Positions 26,382-36,426 are shown, counted from the stretch's first letter. The stretch is 64,000 nucleotides of DNA from Coneutiohabitans sp964457925 (GCA_964457925.1 CAYWGH010000009.1:1-64000); one strand, 5' to 3'. Notes: generated by a model not told the origin, from the letters alone. A program made the numbers and translations.

Positions 26382-29300
26382 ATGCAAGCATTGCTTTTAA
26401 TTCTTGGTTTGATAGCTGCAATGTTGGCGATGCAGGGAATTTACCTGCTCGCGCACCATTTACAGCGCCAGATGGGCACAATGGCGCTCGGCGCCGTCAC
26501 CGGCGTGAGCATCTTCGGAATTTGGATGTTCGCGCGCATCGTGCCCGAGCTGCAAATCACGCCGGAATTCAGTTTTTCCATTCTCTCCATGGTCGTGTAT
26601 GCCAATCTCATCGCATTGCTGTTGGTGGTTTATGTGTGTGACGGCACAAAATACACCCGCCGGCTGCTCGTGCTGCTCTTCGCGATCTATGCGCTGACCA
26701 TTGTGCTGCAGGAGGTAATGGCCTGGGCGCGCCAGCTTGACGCTGTTACCAACCGTTATCCTCTCTCCGATGAACTTTTCTCGCGCAATTGGCGCATCAC
26801 CATTGCCGCGGTTTTCGCGCTGTTGGTTTCATTTATCATGGTGATTGCCGGCTATCAATTTCTCACCAACCATATGCCCCGGCTGCCACGCGGCTTGCGC
26901 GTCGGCCTGGTGTTGACCATCGTGCTGCTCACTGATGGCCTGCTCTACACCATGTTGGGATTTGCCGGACAGCCGTTTTATGCCGAGGCCTTGCGCAATC
27001 AGGTGATTACCAAATTCTTTGCAGCGCTCGTGCTCACTCCCGTCGCTGCCTGGTACATCTCGCGCACGCTGGCCTCCCAGGCCGCGCAAGAGGCCGAGTT
27101 CCGGCCGATCTTCGATGTCGTCGGCGGCGTCACGGAAATGGGCCGGGAATTGGAAACGATACTCGCCACCATGGTCGACGGCATGATTTTATTTTCCACC
27201 GAGGGCAAAATCACGCGCGCAAACGCGGCGGCGGAACGCCTGCTCGGACGCACACTCAGCGGCCTGCGCCTGGACGATCCGCTGCTGCGCATGGTCTATT
27301 CCGACGGCAGCCGGATTCCCTACGGCGACTCTCCCATGCTGCAAATGTTGCGCATGCGCCGGCCGATTGAAAACGTCGAACTGGGTATCCGGCAGAGTGA
27401 CGGCAGTCTGCGCATTTTGTCGATCAATGCCTCCCCTCTGCTCGATGCCCGGCAACGCATGCTCGGCGGCCTGGCCACCTTTCGCGACATTACACAGCGC
27501 AAACAAGTTGATGAATATCTGGCCTCCTCGCAGGAATTTTTGCGCAGTTTAATTGAAGAAACGCCGCTGGGCGTGATCGTGTTTGATCAAGAAGGCGCCG
27601 CTGAACATGTTAATAAGGCTTTTTTGAAAATCCTGGGGCTCGAATCGCCCAACGAACTGATCGGCCGTTTCAACGCCTTCACCGATCCGCTGTTTGCCAA
27701 AAATGATCTCGTCAAATATTGTGTCCAGGCCTATAAGGGCAAGATTATCGAAATTTCGCCGACCGCGATCGATTTTCAAAACAAGAAAGCCTTCAGTCTC
27801 GACGACATTTCGTTCGTCGAAAATGCAGCGAAGCGCACCGCCGAGGGCCTGAAAGTTGTGTCCATGCTGCTTTTTCCGGTGCGGGATCGCAACGGCAAAG
27901 TGCGCAGCATGGTGGCGATGGTCACGGACTTGACCGAGCGCACACGCGCCGAGCGCAGCCGGAAAGAGATTGAAGCGCGTTTTCAAGACATGGTCGCGCG
28001 TATTGCGGATTATCTCTTTAGCGCGCGGGTTGAGCACGGCAGCCTGAAGTACGAGTTTTGCAGTCCCGTGATCGAGAAAATTACCGGTTATCCCGAAGAA
28101 TTCTTTTTAAATGACAATTGGTTTTGGTTCAAAATTATTCTGCTCGATGATCAGCAACGCGTGCAGGATGAGTTGTTGAATCTTTTCACGCAACGCGAAG
28201 ACGAGGGCGTGATCGAGTATCGCATTCGCGCGCGCCACGGCGAAACCCGCTGGCTGCAATCGCGGTTCACCATTTTGCGCAACGACAAGGGCAAAATTGA
28301 GCGTGTCATCGGCGCGGTTTCCGACATCAGCCGCCAGAAAGAAGCTGAGGAAGCGGTGCGCAAAGCGGTCGGCAAATTCCGCTCGCTGGTCGAAACCATG
28401 CACGAACTGGTGGTGACGATCGACGGCCAGGGCAAAATCTCGTTTGCCAATCGTTCCTTTTATCGCGTGATGAATTACAGCGATCGCGCCGTGCTTGGCA
28501 AAAGCATTTATGATTATGTTTCTCCCGAGCAAGTCGATGCCGTGAAGAGGGTGTTTCAAAATTTGATGCGCGACGAAGAATCCCTGCGCAACTACGAATT
28601 GCGTTTCCGCAAGGCGAACGGCGAGTATTTGCTTTTGATCATGAACGCCGACCCGCTCTACGAAGAATCCGGCACGGTAAACGGCATTCTCGCCGTCGCC
28701 TTTGACATTACCGAGCGCAAGCAGGCGGTTGACGCGATTCAAAAGCGCAACGCCGAGTTAACGTTTATGAATCAACTCAGCGATCAGTTCAGATCAACCG
28801 TGGGGCAGGAGGAGCTGTTTCAGCTCGTCTACGAATTTCTGCCCGTGGCCATGGGCATTCAACATACCGATATTGCCTTGTGGAACGAACGCCGGCAAAT
28901 GCTGATGCACGAAAACGGCGTGGCGGGCGGCGAGAATGCGGACAACCCATTCGGCGTGCGTGTTTCGCAACGTTGCTTTGAGAGCGGCGAGCCTGTCGTC
29001 ATCAATGACAGCGCCGCCAGCGCGCTGGTCGAGCCGGAATGGATTGAACGCGCCGGCGTGCAATCCACGGCGGCCGTGCCGATTTTGGAGGCCGGCCGCA
29101 CCATCGGCGTCTTGCGCGTCGATGATACGCGCGAAAAAAACCGTTTCACCGAAGAAAGCATTCGCTATTTGCGGGTGATCGCGCAGCAGCTTTCCGCCGC
29201 CATTCAAAACACCCGGCTTTACCAAAAGCTGCGCAGCTCGGAGGAGAACTACCGTTCCCTGTTTGAAAATGCCGCGGACGGCATTTATCGCGCCACCATT

Positions 29301-30383
29301 GACGGACATTTGCTTGCCGCCAACCCGGCGCTGGTGAAAATGCTGGATTATCAAACCGCCGGCGATGTGCTGGCGCTCCACATGCCGGAGCATCTGTTCT
29401 TCCGGCGCGAAGATTTTGAAACGCTCAAAAGCCTGCTGCGTTCACGCAAATTTGTACACGGTTTCGAAACCTTGTTCAAGCGGCGCGACGGCAGTGTGAT
29501 CGATGTGCGCATCAACGCGCATTTGGTGACGGAACCCCTGCATGCCGTTGAACAGGTCGAAGGCGATGTTGATGACATTACCGAGGAAAAAGCCCTGCGC
29601 GAACACTTGTTGCAAGCGCAGAAACTCGAGGGCTTGGGCCGCATGAGCGGCGGTTTGGCGCACGATTTCAACAATTATTTGAACGCGATCATCAACAATC
29701 TTACGCTCGCCAAAGAATATCTGCCGCCGGAAACGCCTGCGGCAAAATATCTGCGCGATGCCGAGTTGGCGGCGGATCAAGGCGCGGATTTGATTTACAA
29801 ATTGCTCACCTTCAGCCGCAGCAGCGCAGACGCCGACAGCTATCTTGCCGCCCTTCGCTCTGCGGAAGAAATCGTCCGCGTTGATGTCAATGCCAGCATC
29901 GCCGAAGCCATCGAACCGTTGCGGCAATCGTTGGAGCGCGGCGTGACGCTTGTGTTCGAACCCGCGGCTACAATGGTTACCGTCAACGCGGAGCCGCTGC
30001 AAATCAAACAATTGATCATGAATCTTGGCGTCAATGCGCGTGATGCCGTCGCCTCAAATCCCGCGGCAAAAAACGGCCAGAGCAAGATCACGATCAGCAC
30101 CTCGCTCGTTGAGATCGATGAAGCTTATCGCCAAAAGTATGCGCAAGCAAGAGCCGGGCAGTTCGTGCGGATCGCGGTTGCAGACACCGGCGCCGGCATC
30201 GCGGCGAATGTGCAGCAACACATGTTCGAACCGTTTTTTACCACGAAAGAGCCGGGCAAAGGCACGGGACTCGGTCTGGCCGTCGTCTATGGGCTCGTGC
30301 AGCAACTGCAAGGCTGGATTACTTACAATACCAAGCTGGGTGAAGGCACGACGTTCGAAGTTTTCCTGCCGGCAGCGGATTAA
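26382..30383 (+). CDS. Multi-PAS/GAF hybrid-type sensor histidine kinase with 7TM N-terminus
   Basis: 1333 residues. Residues about 1-230 form seven hydrophobic helices (a 7TM sensor-like module), followed by PAS (about 250-370), PAS (380-510), PAS with PAC (530-650), PAS (660-780), GAF (790-940) and PAS (950-1070). HisKA has the phospho-accepting His1094 in GGLAHDFNNYLNAI. An HATPase_c domain ends the protein: NLGVNARDAVAS (N box), VADTGAGI (G1) and GTGLGLAVVYGLV (G2). The domain order is that of a soluble-signal plus light/redox/ligand integrating kinase. No receiver domain is fused and no response regulator is adjacent. It lies between repeat copies A and B. Confidence 0.93.
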   Translation: MQALLLILGLIAAMLAMQGIYLLAHHLQRQMGTMALGAVTGVSIFGIWMFARIVPELQITPEFSFSILSMVVYANLIALLLVVYVCDGTKYTRRLLVLLFAIYALTIVLQEVMAWARQLDAVTNRYPLSDELFSRNWRITIAAVFALLVSFIMVIAGYQFLTNHMPRLPRGLRVGLVLTIVLLTDGLLYTMLGFAGQPFYAEALRNQVITKFFAALVLTPVAAWYISRTLASQAAQEAEFRPIFDVVGGVTEMGRELETILATMVDGMILFSTEGKITRANAAAERLLGRTLSGLRLDDPLLRMVYSDGSRIPYGDSPMLQMLRMRRPIENVELGIRQSDGSLRILSINASPLLDARQRMLGGLATFRDITQRKQVDEYLASSQEFLRSLIEETPLGVIVFDQEGAAEHVNKAFLKILGLESPNELIGRFNAFTDPLFAKNDLVKYCVQAYKGKIIEISPTAIDFQNKKAFSLDDISFVENAAKRTAEGLKVVSMLLFPVRDRNGKVRSMVAMVTDLTERTRAERSRKEIEARFQDMVARIADYLFSARVEHGSLKYEFCSPVIEKITGYPEEFFLNDNWFWFKIILLDDQQRVQDELLNLFTQREDEGVIEYRIRARHGETRWLQSRFTILRNDKGKIERVIGAVSDISRQKEAEEAVRKAVGKFRSLVETMHELVVTIDGQGKISFANRSFYRVMNYSDRAVLGKSIYDYVSPEQVDAVKRVFQNLMRDEESLRNYELRFRKANGEYLLLIMNADPLYEESGTVNGILAVAFDITERKQAVDAIQKRNAELTFMNQLSDQFRSTVGQEELFQLVYEFLPVAMGIQHTDIALWNERRQMLMHENGVAGGENADNPFGVRVSQRCFESGEPVVINDSAASALVEPEWIERAGVQSTAAVPILEAGRTIGVLRVDDTREKNRFTEESIRYLRVIAQQLSAAIQNTRLYQKLRSSEENYRSLFENAADGIYRATIDGHLLAANPALVKMLDYQTAGDVLALHMPEHLFFRREDFETLKSLLRSRKFVHGFETLFKRRDGSVIDVRINAHLVTEPLHAVEQVEGDVDDITEEKALREHLLQAQKLEGLGRMSGGLAHDFNNYLNAIINNLTLAKEYLPPETPAAKYLRDAELAADQGADLIYKLLTFSRSSADADSYLAALRSAEEIVRVDVNASIAEAIEPLRQSLERGVTLVFEPAATMVTVNAEPLQIKQLIMNLGVNARDAVASNPAAKNGQSKITISTSLVEIDEAYRQKYAQARAGQFVRIAVADTGAGIAANVQQHMFEPFFTTKEPGKGTGLGLAVVYGLVQQLQGWITYNTKLGEGTTFEVFLPAAD

Positions 30384-30404
30384 CGGCCCGCCGATTGGCA
30401 GACA

Positions 30405-30600
30405 AACTGCAAATTAAAGCTTCTGCGAAGCGGCAGAAAATTATTCAGCGAAACTCGGAGTCTTCTAAAGTTTTTTCCTGAAATGCGCTGAAATCTCCGG
30501 GCATTACCGCAATTAATTTGGCAGGATGATTTATCGAAAGAATTATTTCAAATCGTTATGCCGACGAGCTATTCGCTATAATCTTTCAGAGTTTTAATAT
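30405..30600 (+). repeat. Dispersed intergenic repeat, copy B
   Basis: Lies directly downstream of the histidine kinase in the same orientation as copy A, so the kinase gene is bracketed by direct repeats. Shared blocks: AAAGCTTCTGCGAAGC (30416-30431), AGCGAAACTCGG (30447-30458), AAATGCGC and GGCAGGATGATTT (30520-30532). Confidence 0.65.
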
Positions 30601-30638
30601 ACGAGTTTGAAAAGCTAATCGCATTAAAGGGCATTTGC

Positions 30639-31550
30639 ATGGCAACTTACACACGCCCGTTGAGCTATCAAACGCCGCTGCTGCGCGGCGATGATGTGCA
30701 AGCACTGCAACAGCGGTTGCTTGATTTGGGTTTTACGGTGGTGGGAATTGCAGACGGTTATTTCGGCCGTGCGACGGATAGCGCTGTGCGCAGCTATCAA
30801 CAAGCGCACGGCCTGGTCGTCGATGGCGTGGTCGGGCCGCGCACCTGGGCTGCGCTCTTCAATCCCACGCCCACGCTCGCGGTGCTGGCTAAAATCAAAT
30901 CCTATCTAGCCGAAACCCAAAAATTGCATCGCTATCGCGACAGCGTTTCGTGGCGGCTGAGCAAAAGCGGGGTTCTCATCGGCACAAGCACAAAGCCGGA
31001 GCGCTTTAGCGTCGATCCGCATCCCGTGGTCAGGCGTGTGTGGCAAACCTACCGCATACCGATAGAAAATTGGGCAGCCACGCTGGGTGTGCCGGTGGAG
31101 CTGATCATCGCAACCATTTGCACGGAAACGCGCGGCCAGGCCGATGCTTTGCGCCTCGAACCGGGATATGTTTCCGACGAGCAAACGCCGCATCGCGTGT
31201 CGCCCGGATTGATGCAGACGCTGATCTCCACGGCGCGCATGGCGCTCAATGACAATGCGATTGACCGCGCCTGGCTGTTGCAACCGGCGAACTCGATTCG
31301 CGCGGGCACGGCGTATATCGCACAACAAGCCGCGATGACCAGCTTCGACCCGCCCAAAGTCGCCTGCGCCTACAACGCCGGCGCGATTATTTACAACGGC
31401 AGCAAATACAATCGCTGGAAAATGCGGCAATATCCCATCAACAGTTCTGAGCACGCCGACCGCCTGGTGAAATGGCTGAATGAATGTTTCGCGATGTTCG
31501 CAAAGGATAATCTCAAGCCGGCAACGAGCCTGTTCGGCTTGATTGATTAG
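30639..31550 (+). CDS. Peptidoglycan-binding domain plus lytic-transglycosylase-like protein
   Basis: 303 residues. The N-terminal 80 residues are a PG_binding_1 domain (LLRGDDVQALQQRLLDLGF, then GYFGRATDSAVRSYQQAHGL and VDGVVGPRTWAAL). The rest is a lysozyme-like SLT fold with the catalytic Glu163 in ICTETRGQADA, a PGLMQTL motif and an ACAYNAG segment. No signal peptide is visible, which fits an endolysin-like enzyme or a tailocin/contractile-system component, or export by another route. No other phage-like gene was found. Confidence 0.85.
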   Translation: MATYTRPLSYQTPLLRGDDVQALQQRLLDLGFTVVGIADGYFGRATDSAVRSYQQAHGLVVDGVVGPRTWAALFNPTPTLAVLAKIKSYLAETQKLHRYRDSVSWRLSKSGVLIGTSTKPERFSVDPHPVVRRVWQTYRIPIENWAATLGVPVELIIATICTETRGQADALRLEPGYVSDEQTPHRVSPGLMQTLISTARMALNDNAIDRAWLLQPANSIRAGTAYIAQQAAMTSFDPPKVACAYNAGAIIYNGSKYNRWKMRQYPINSSEHADRLVKWLNECFAMFAKDNLKPATSLFGLID

Positions 31551-31724
31551 CGCTGTTATTACGCCTTTCCGATCAGCCGTTCTGCAGGAATCCCGTGAAG
31601 TGCTTGGCGCCGTGCTTATAACTTCGCGTGCATGCATTCTCGAGTTGAAGATTTTTTGATCGCGCTAGCACCCGATTCTCATCCTTCTGTTTGATTTTTT
31701 CCATCTCGCTTACTTCTACACGAT

Positions 31725-31756
31725 AAAAAGCGGCCACCATGAATAGGCCGCCTTTT
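31725..31756 (+). terminator. Terminator-like hairpin downstream of the lysozyme-like gene
   Basis: AAAAAGCGGCC (31725-31735) pairs with GGCCGCC (31746-31752), followed by TTTT. It may act in either direction, because A-tracts precede the stem. Confidence 0.55.
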
Positions 31757-31854
31757 GCTTTTCGATAATGGGTTTGATCACCGGAGTCCAAAGTTGTTCT
31801 TGCATCTTTGGAGAAAGTGATTACTCACTAACCTAGAACAAATTGGGACCCGGC

Positions 31855-34800
31855 TTGATTGGCAAAACCATTCTCCACTACAAAATCCTCGCCAAGCTCG
31901 GCGAAGGCGGCATGGGCGTGGTGTACAAAGCCGAGGACACCAAGCTCGAGCGCCTCGTTGCGATCAAGTTTCTTCCGCACCAAATCGCGGCCAATACTGA
32001 CGAACGTGCGCGTTTTAAAATCGAAGCGAAAGCCGCGGCGGCGTTGAATCATCCCAATATCGCCACGATTCATGCCATCGAGGAAGTCGATGGTGAGATG
32101 TTCATTGTGATGGAATTTATCGATGGGCAAGAGTTGAGGAAATTGTTAATTGATAATGGCCAATTGTCAATTGATAATTGTCTCAACTATGCTACGCAAA
32201 TCGCCGAGGGGCTGAAAGCCGCGCACGCCAAGGGCATCACCCACCGCGACATTAAATCTTCCAATATTATGGTGACAAAATCAGGCCAAATAAAGATTAT
32301 GGATTTTGGCGTCGCGAAGATCGGCGACGGCATCCATCTCACCAAAACCGGCACGACACTCGGCACCGTGGCGTATATGTCGCCGGAACAGATGCAGGGC
32401 GGAGAAGTCGACCATCGCACCGACATTTGGTCGTTTGGCGTGGTGTTATATGAAATGCTCACCGGGCAATTGCCGTTTCGTGGCGAGTACGAAGCGGCGA
32501 TGATGTATTTGATTTTGAATGTGGAGCCGCAGCCAATCTCCGACTTGCGCACCGAGGTGCCGCTGGCATTGGAGAAGTTTGTTGAAAAAGCTCTGGCGAA
32601 GGAGCCGCAGAAAAGATTCGACTCGGCTCAGAGCATGATTCAAGACCTGCAAAAGGCTCGCGCTTCCACTTCCTCACCGCCAATGATCTCATCGCGGCCA
32701 ACGCTCGCGCCGAGAAAGCAAGAAACGCCCTCCGATCAGCTTCGCAAAGCGGAAAGGCGGCAAGCGACGATTCTCATCTCCCACCTGGCCGGTTACACCG
32801 AATTGGTCGAGCAGCTCGCGCCGGAAGAAGTCGAGGCCGCCATGAATCAAATCAGGGATAGCGCCGCTGCCATCGTGCAAACGCATGGCGGTGTGATCAA
32901 TCGCTTTACCGGAGACGAAATAGTTGCGCTCTTCGGCATTCCCACTTTGCACGAAGACGATTTCGTCCGCGCGGTTCGTGCGGCTTTGGCGCTTCATGCG
33001 CAAGTGCGCGAGTTGAGCCCTGATATCGAAAGCCGCACCGGCCAGGCTATCAGCATGCAATCAGGCATCAACACGGGCGTTATTGTCGCGCAATGGCGGG
33101 GTGATGGTGAGAGAAAATATGAAATAACCGGAAGCGCTTTCCAAATTGCCGCGTTGCTGGCGGCTCAAGCCGAGGCCGGCGAAATTCTCGTCGGACCGGA
33201 GCATCAGCGTCTCGTTGCGCCCTTCTTTGAAACGGAAGCTTGTGCGCCGGTGGCCTTGAAAGGCAAGGCGCAGTCGATCACGCCTTATCGCGTGCTCGGA
33301 GAATCCGGACTGCACACTCGTCTCGAAGCGGCGGAGAGAGCGGGACTCACGCCATACACGGGGCGAGAGAAGGAACTGAAAACACTGCAAGATTGTCTTG
33401 ATAAGACTCGCCGCGGCGAAGGTCAGTTCGTTGCCGTTGTCGGCGAGGCGGGAGCAGGCAAAAGCCGAATGCTCCTCGAACTTCGCCGCGAATTGGATCG
33501 CGAAGCCATCCAGCTCGTGCAGGGCCGTTGCCACGCACACGGCAGCGATATTCCCTATCTGCCCTTTGTGGAGAGCTTGCGGAACATCCTGCAACTCCGT
33601 GAAAACGATTCGCCCGCCAGCTTGCTGGAAACTGCCGTGGCGGGAATTAGCGCGATCGATGCGAGTCTGAAAGATTTCATGCCGCTGTATCTGCATTTGC
33701 TCTCGCTTCACAGCGAGGCCTATCCTTTGCCCAAGCATCTGCAAGGCGAAAATCTCCGGCTGGCGATGTTGGAAGGGCTTTGCGCCATCTTCACGCTTAG
33801 CGCCACACGCGGCCCGACTGTCATGTTCCTCGAAGACTGGCATTGGGCTGATGAGGCTTCGCTGGAAGTATTGAAACAATTGGCGGAAATGGCCTCGGCT
33901 TATTCTCTGCTCGTGGTGGCGACTTATCGTCCGGAAGGCGCGCTGGATTGGAGCAACCTGAGCCATCATACTTTGATCCATCTCGGACCGCTGGAGGCGC
34001 CGCCATCGTTGCGGATCATGAAGGCCGTTCTTGGCGCGGAGAGTTTTCCGGAAGAGCTGGGCAAGCGCATTCACGAGCGCACCGGCGGCAACCCCTTTTT
34101 CCTTGAAGAAATTTGCCAGACGCTCGTGGAAGAAGGAACATTGAAAGTCGAGCAAGGACAGGCCATGCTGGCCGGTTCATTGGAGAAGCTGCATTTGCCG
34201 GACACGGTGGAGGCCGTCATTCGCACGCGGTTGGATCGCTTGGATCACGAGGCCAAAGAGCTTTTATGTCTCGCGGCGGTAGTCGGGCGTGAATTCAATC
34301 GAGAGATTCTCCAACGCACCCTCGCGGATGACGCTCATCTCCTGCGCTCTCTGGAAACGCTCAAGGCTCTTGGGTTGATTCAACAAATTCGCGTGCGGCC
34401 CGAGGCAACTTATAAATTCAAACATGCACTCACGCAGGAAGTGGCGTATGAGAGCCTGCTTCAGCATCAACGCAAAGCTCTGCACGGGTTGGTTGGCAAG
34501 ACAATTGAAGAACTGCATCCGGATCGCCTCGAGGAATATTGGGAGGTGTTGGCGCACCATTTCAGCCAGGCGGAAAATTGGCAGAAGGCGGTTCATTACG
34601 GCCGCGCCTCGGCTCAAAAAGCCGGCGAATTTCCGGAAGCGCTCAACCTGCTGGAAAAAACCCGCCAGTGGCTCTTGAAGCTTTCGGAAGATCCGCAGCG
34701 CCAGGAAATGTTGATCGACATTCTCCTCCAGCAGGAGCGGGTTTGCGAAACGCTCGGGGAACGCGAGCGCCAGCAGCGGATCATCGACGAGCTTTTGGCG

Positions 34801-36405
34801 CTGCTCGAAGCGACGCAAGATCGTGCGAAGCTCGCTATGATTTATTGCCGGCAAGGAGAGTTGTACACGTTGCTCAACAGGTTCGATGCGGCTGAAGAGA
34901 TGCTCAACAAGTCGCTTCGCCTCAGTCGCGATCTCGCTGATACGTTTGCGGAGCGGAGCGCCCTCAGAAGTCTGGGCTTTCTCTATTGGCATCAAGGCAG
35001 AAACGAAGAAGCCGTGGCCACCAATGAGGCGGCATTGGCAATTAATCGTCAAAACCGCGATATCCAAGCCATCGCCGGAGATTTGACCAATCTTGGCAAT
35101 CTCTTGCGGCATCTTGGTGAATATGACCGCGCTTTGAAGTGCTTGGAGGAAGCGCTCGCCCTCTATGATGTGATGCCAGGCGACAGGTTTTTTGCGCTGT
35201 ACGCCAGTACCTTGTTTATCGTCGGCAGTATTCACCGCGAACTGGGTGACCACGATAAAGCCCTGCTCTACATACAACGAGCCATGAACCTCAGCTTGCG
35301 ACACCGGAACGTGGTTAACCAGTCGTTTTGTCTGATCACTACTGCCAACATTTATTGGGAACAAGGCAAGATTGAAGACAGCCTCCGGGTCTTTAAAGAG
35401 GCGGTGGACTTAAATAGGGAGACCAAGTATGCCGACGGTTTGGCCCTTTCGCTTCGTATGTTGGGAGAAGCACTTTTGGCTCTGGAGAGACACGCTGAAG
35501 CTCTACCCTATTTTCGTGAAGGCGCAGCGCTTTTTGCTCAAATGGCGCGCGGTTTCAAGCTGGATAATCGCTATCACCATCACGAGCAGCATCCGAAGCT
35601 TCACATCGGTAGCGAACTGGTTACGCAACTGACGGATCACCAAACCGAAGCTCTGATGTGGAGCAAAGTCGCCGGCATCTGCGAGCACGAGAAAAACTAT
35701 CCGGAAGCGATGGCGGCTTGGGCCAAAGTTAGAGAATTGCGCCAGATGGCGAACAATAGCCCTGGCGAGCTGGAGGCGCTCGAAGGGATGGCGCGTGTCA
35801 GCCGTCACATTGAAAGTGATCCTTCATTGGCTTTGCAGCATTATCGTGAAGCGTTGGCGCTTGCCGAGAAGATACAGGATCGCGCCAAGGAAGCCAGCCT
35901 GCTCAACTCGATGGGGATCGTTGAATGGAATCGCGGTGAGTACGATCAGGCGCTGCAGCATTATGAAAAGGCGCTCGGCATTTTTCGACAGTTGGGCAAT
36001 CAAGTTCATGCCGGTTTGATGTTGAACAGCATCGGCGTGACTTTGCAGCGTCTCGGCCACAATGAAGAAGCGCTCGCCCGTCTTGAAGAAGCCTTGGAAC
36101 TGCATGGCCAAACCCAGCAGGCGCTCTTGCAAGGGCACGCGCTGGCGGCAATGGCGGAAATCCATCACAATGCGGGCCGGCTCGATGAAGCCTTGCGTTG
36201 CTACGAGCGGTCGCTCAACATCCGGCGCGAGCTCGGTGATCGCAAGGGCGAAGGCTGGATGCTGTATCATCTGGCGGCCGTGCATGCTTCGCAAGGCGCA
36301 CAAGCTCGCGCCGATGCTTGCGCGGCAGAGGCGGTGAAAATAGCTGTCGAGTGTGAAGACGAAAAATTGCAGGAGGCTTGCAGGCGGTTGCATAGAGGAA
36401 GTTAA
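31855..36405 (+). CDS. Ser/Thr protein kinase - adenylate-cyclase-like - AAA ATPase - TPR fusion
   Basis: About 1516 residues. The kinase domain (about 5-265) has GEGGMGVVYKAEDTKLER (glycine loop), the VAIK lysine, HRDIKSSN and the MDFGVAK activation segment. Next is a class III cyclase-like domain (about 300-460), beginning TILISHLAGYTEL and with RFTGDEIVALFG; the first metal aspartate appears replaced by His. The AAA/STAND-type ATPase has a Walker A (VGEAGAGKS, about residue 530) and FLEDWHWAD as Walker B. TPRs fill about 890-1500. Fusions of this kind are known from TOMM-type kinase/cyclase proteins and from FCB bacteria. The start is TTG 31855 (reading MIGKTILHY), matching relatives; an in-frame TTG at 31843 is an alternative. 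Confidence 0.9.
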   Translation: MIGKTILHYKILAKLGEGGMGVVYKAEDTKLERLVAIKFLPHQIAANTDERARFKIEAKAAAALNHPNIATIHAIEEVDGEMFIVMEFIDGQELRKLLIDNGQLSIDNCLNYATQIAEGLKAAHAKGITHRDIKSSNIMVTKSGQIKIMDFGVAKIGDGIHLTKTGTTLGTVAYMSPEQMQGGEVDHRTDIWSFGVVLYEMLTGQLPFRGEYEAAMMYLILNVEPQPISDLRTEVPLALEKFVEKALAKEPQKRFDSAQSMIQDLQKARASTSSPPMISSRPTLAPRKQETPSDQLRKAERRQATILISHLAGYTELVEQLAPEEVEAAMNQIRDSAAAIVQTHGGVINRFTGDEIVALFGIPTLHEDDFVRAVRAALALHAQVRELSPDIESRTGQAISMQSGINTGVIVAQWRGDGERKYEITGSAFQIAALLAAQAEAGEILVGPEHQRLVAPFFETEACAPVALKGKAQSITPYRVLGESGLHTRLEAAERAGLTPYTGREKELKTLQDCLDKTRRGEGQFVAVVGEAGAGKSRMLLELRRELDREAIQLVQGRCHAHGSDIPYLPFVESLRNILQLRENDSPASLLETAVAGISAIDASLKDFMPLYLHLLSLHSEAYPLPKHLQGENLRLAMLEGLCAIFTLSATRGPTVMFLEDWHWADEASLEVLKQLAEMASAYSLLVVATYRPEGALDWSNLSHHTLIHLGPLEAPPSLRIMKAVLGAESFPEELGKRIHERTGGNPFFLEEICQTLVEEGTLKVEQGQAMLAGSLEKLHLPDTVEAVIRTRLDRLDHEAKELLCLAAVVGREFNREILQRTLADDAHLLRSLETLKALGLIQQIRVRPEATYKFKHALTQEVAYESLLQHQRKALHGLVGKTIEELHPDRLEEYWEVLAHHFSQAENWQKAVHYGRASAQKAGEFPEALNLLEKTRQWLLKLSEDPQRQEMLIDILLQQERVCETLGERERQQRIIDELLALLEATQDRAKLAMIYCRQGELYTLLNRFDAAEEMLNKSLRLSRDLADTFAERSALRSLGFLYWHQGRNEEAVATNEAALAINRQNRDIQAIAGDLTNLGNLLRHLGEYDRALKCLEEALALYDVMPGDRFFALYASTLFIVGSIHRELGDHDKALLYIQRAMNLSLRHRNVVNQSFCLITTANIYWEQGKIEDSLRVFKEAVDLNRETKYADGLALSLRMLGEALLALERHAEALPYFREGAALFAQMARGFKLDNRYHHHEQHPKLHIGSELVTQLTDHQTEALMWSKVAGICEHEKNYPEAMAAWAKVRELRQMANNSPGELEALEGMARVSRHIESDPSLALQHYREALALAEKIQDRAKEASLLNSMGIVEWNRGEYDQALQHYEKALGIFRQLGNQVHAGLMLNSIGVTLQRLGHNEEALARLEEALELHGQTQQALLQGHALAAMAEIHHNAGRLDEALRCYERSLNIRRELGDRKGEGWMLYHLAAVHASQGAQARADACAAEAVKIAVECEDEKLQEACRRLHRGS
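32141..32183 (+). repeat. AT-rich short repeat embedded in the kinase reading frame
   Basis: An AT-rich segment that holds TTAATTGATAATGG and TCAATTGATAATTG, two near-copies, plus CAATTG twice. Translation in frame gives LIDNGQLSIDN, an insertion relative to the paralogous kinase at 39169 (which reads VKAYPEAPGAISDALS there). Such small AT-rich palindromic repeats occur in intergenic DNA of several phyla. Here one is tolerated inside a kinase. Confidence 0.55.
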
Positions 36406-36426
36406 TCCATTTTGGGAATTTTTGCT

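Noticed and set aside
31573..31791. A 72-codon minus-strand frame downstream of the lysozyme-like gene
   Set aside because: It contains plausible-looking helices but overlaps a terminator hairpin and lacks a Shine-Dalgarno; left as unproven.
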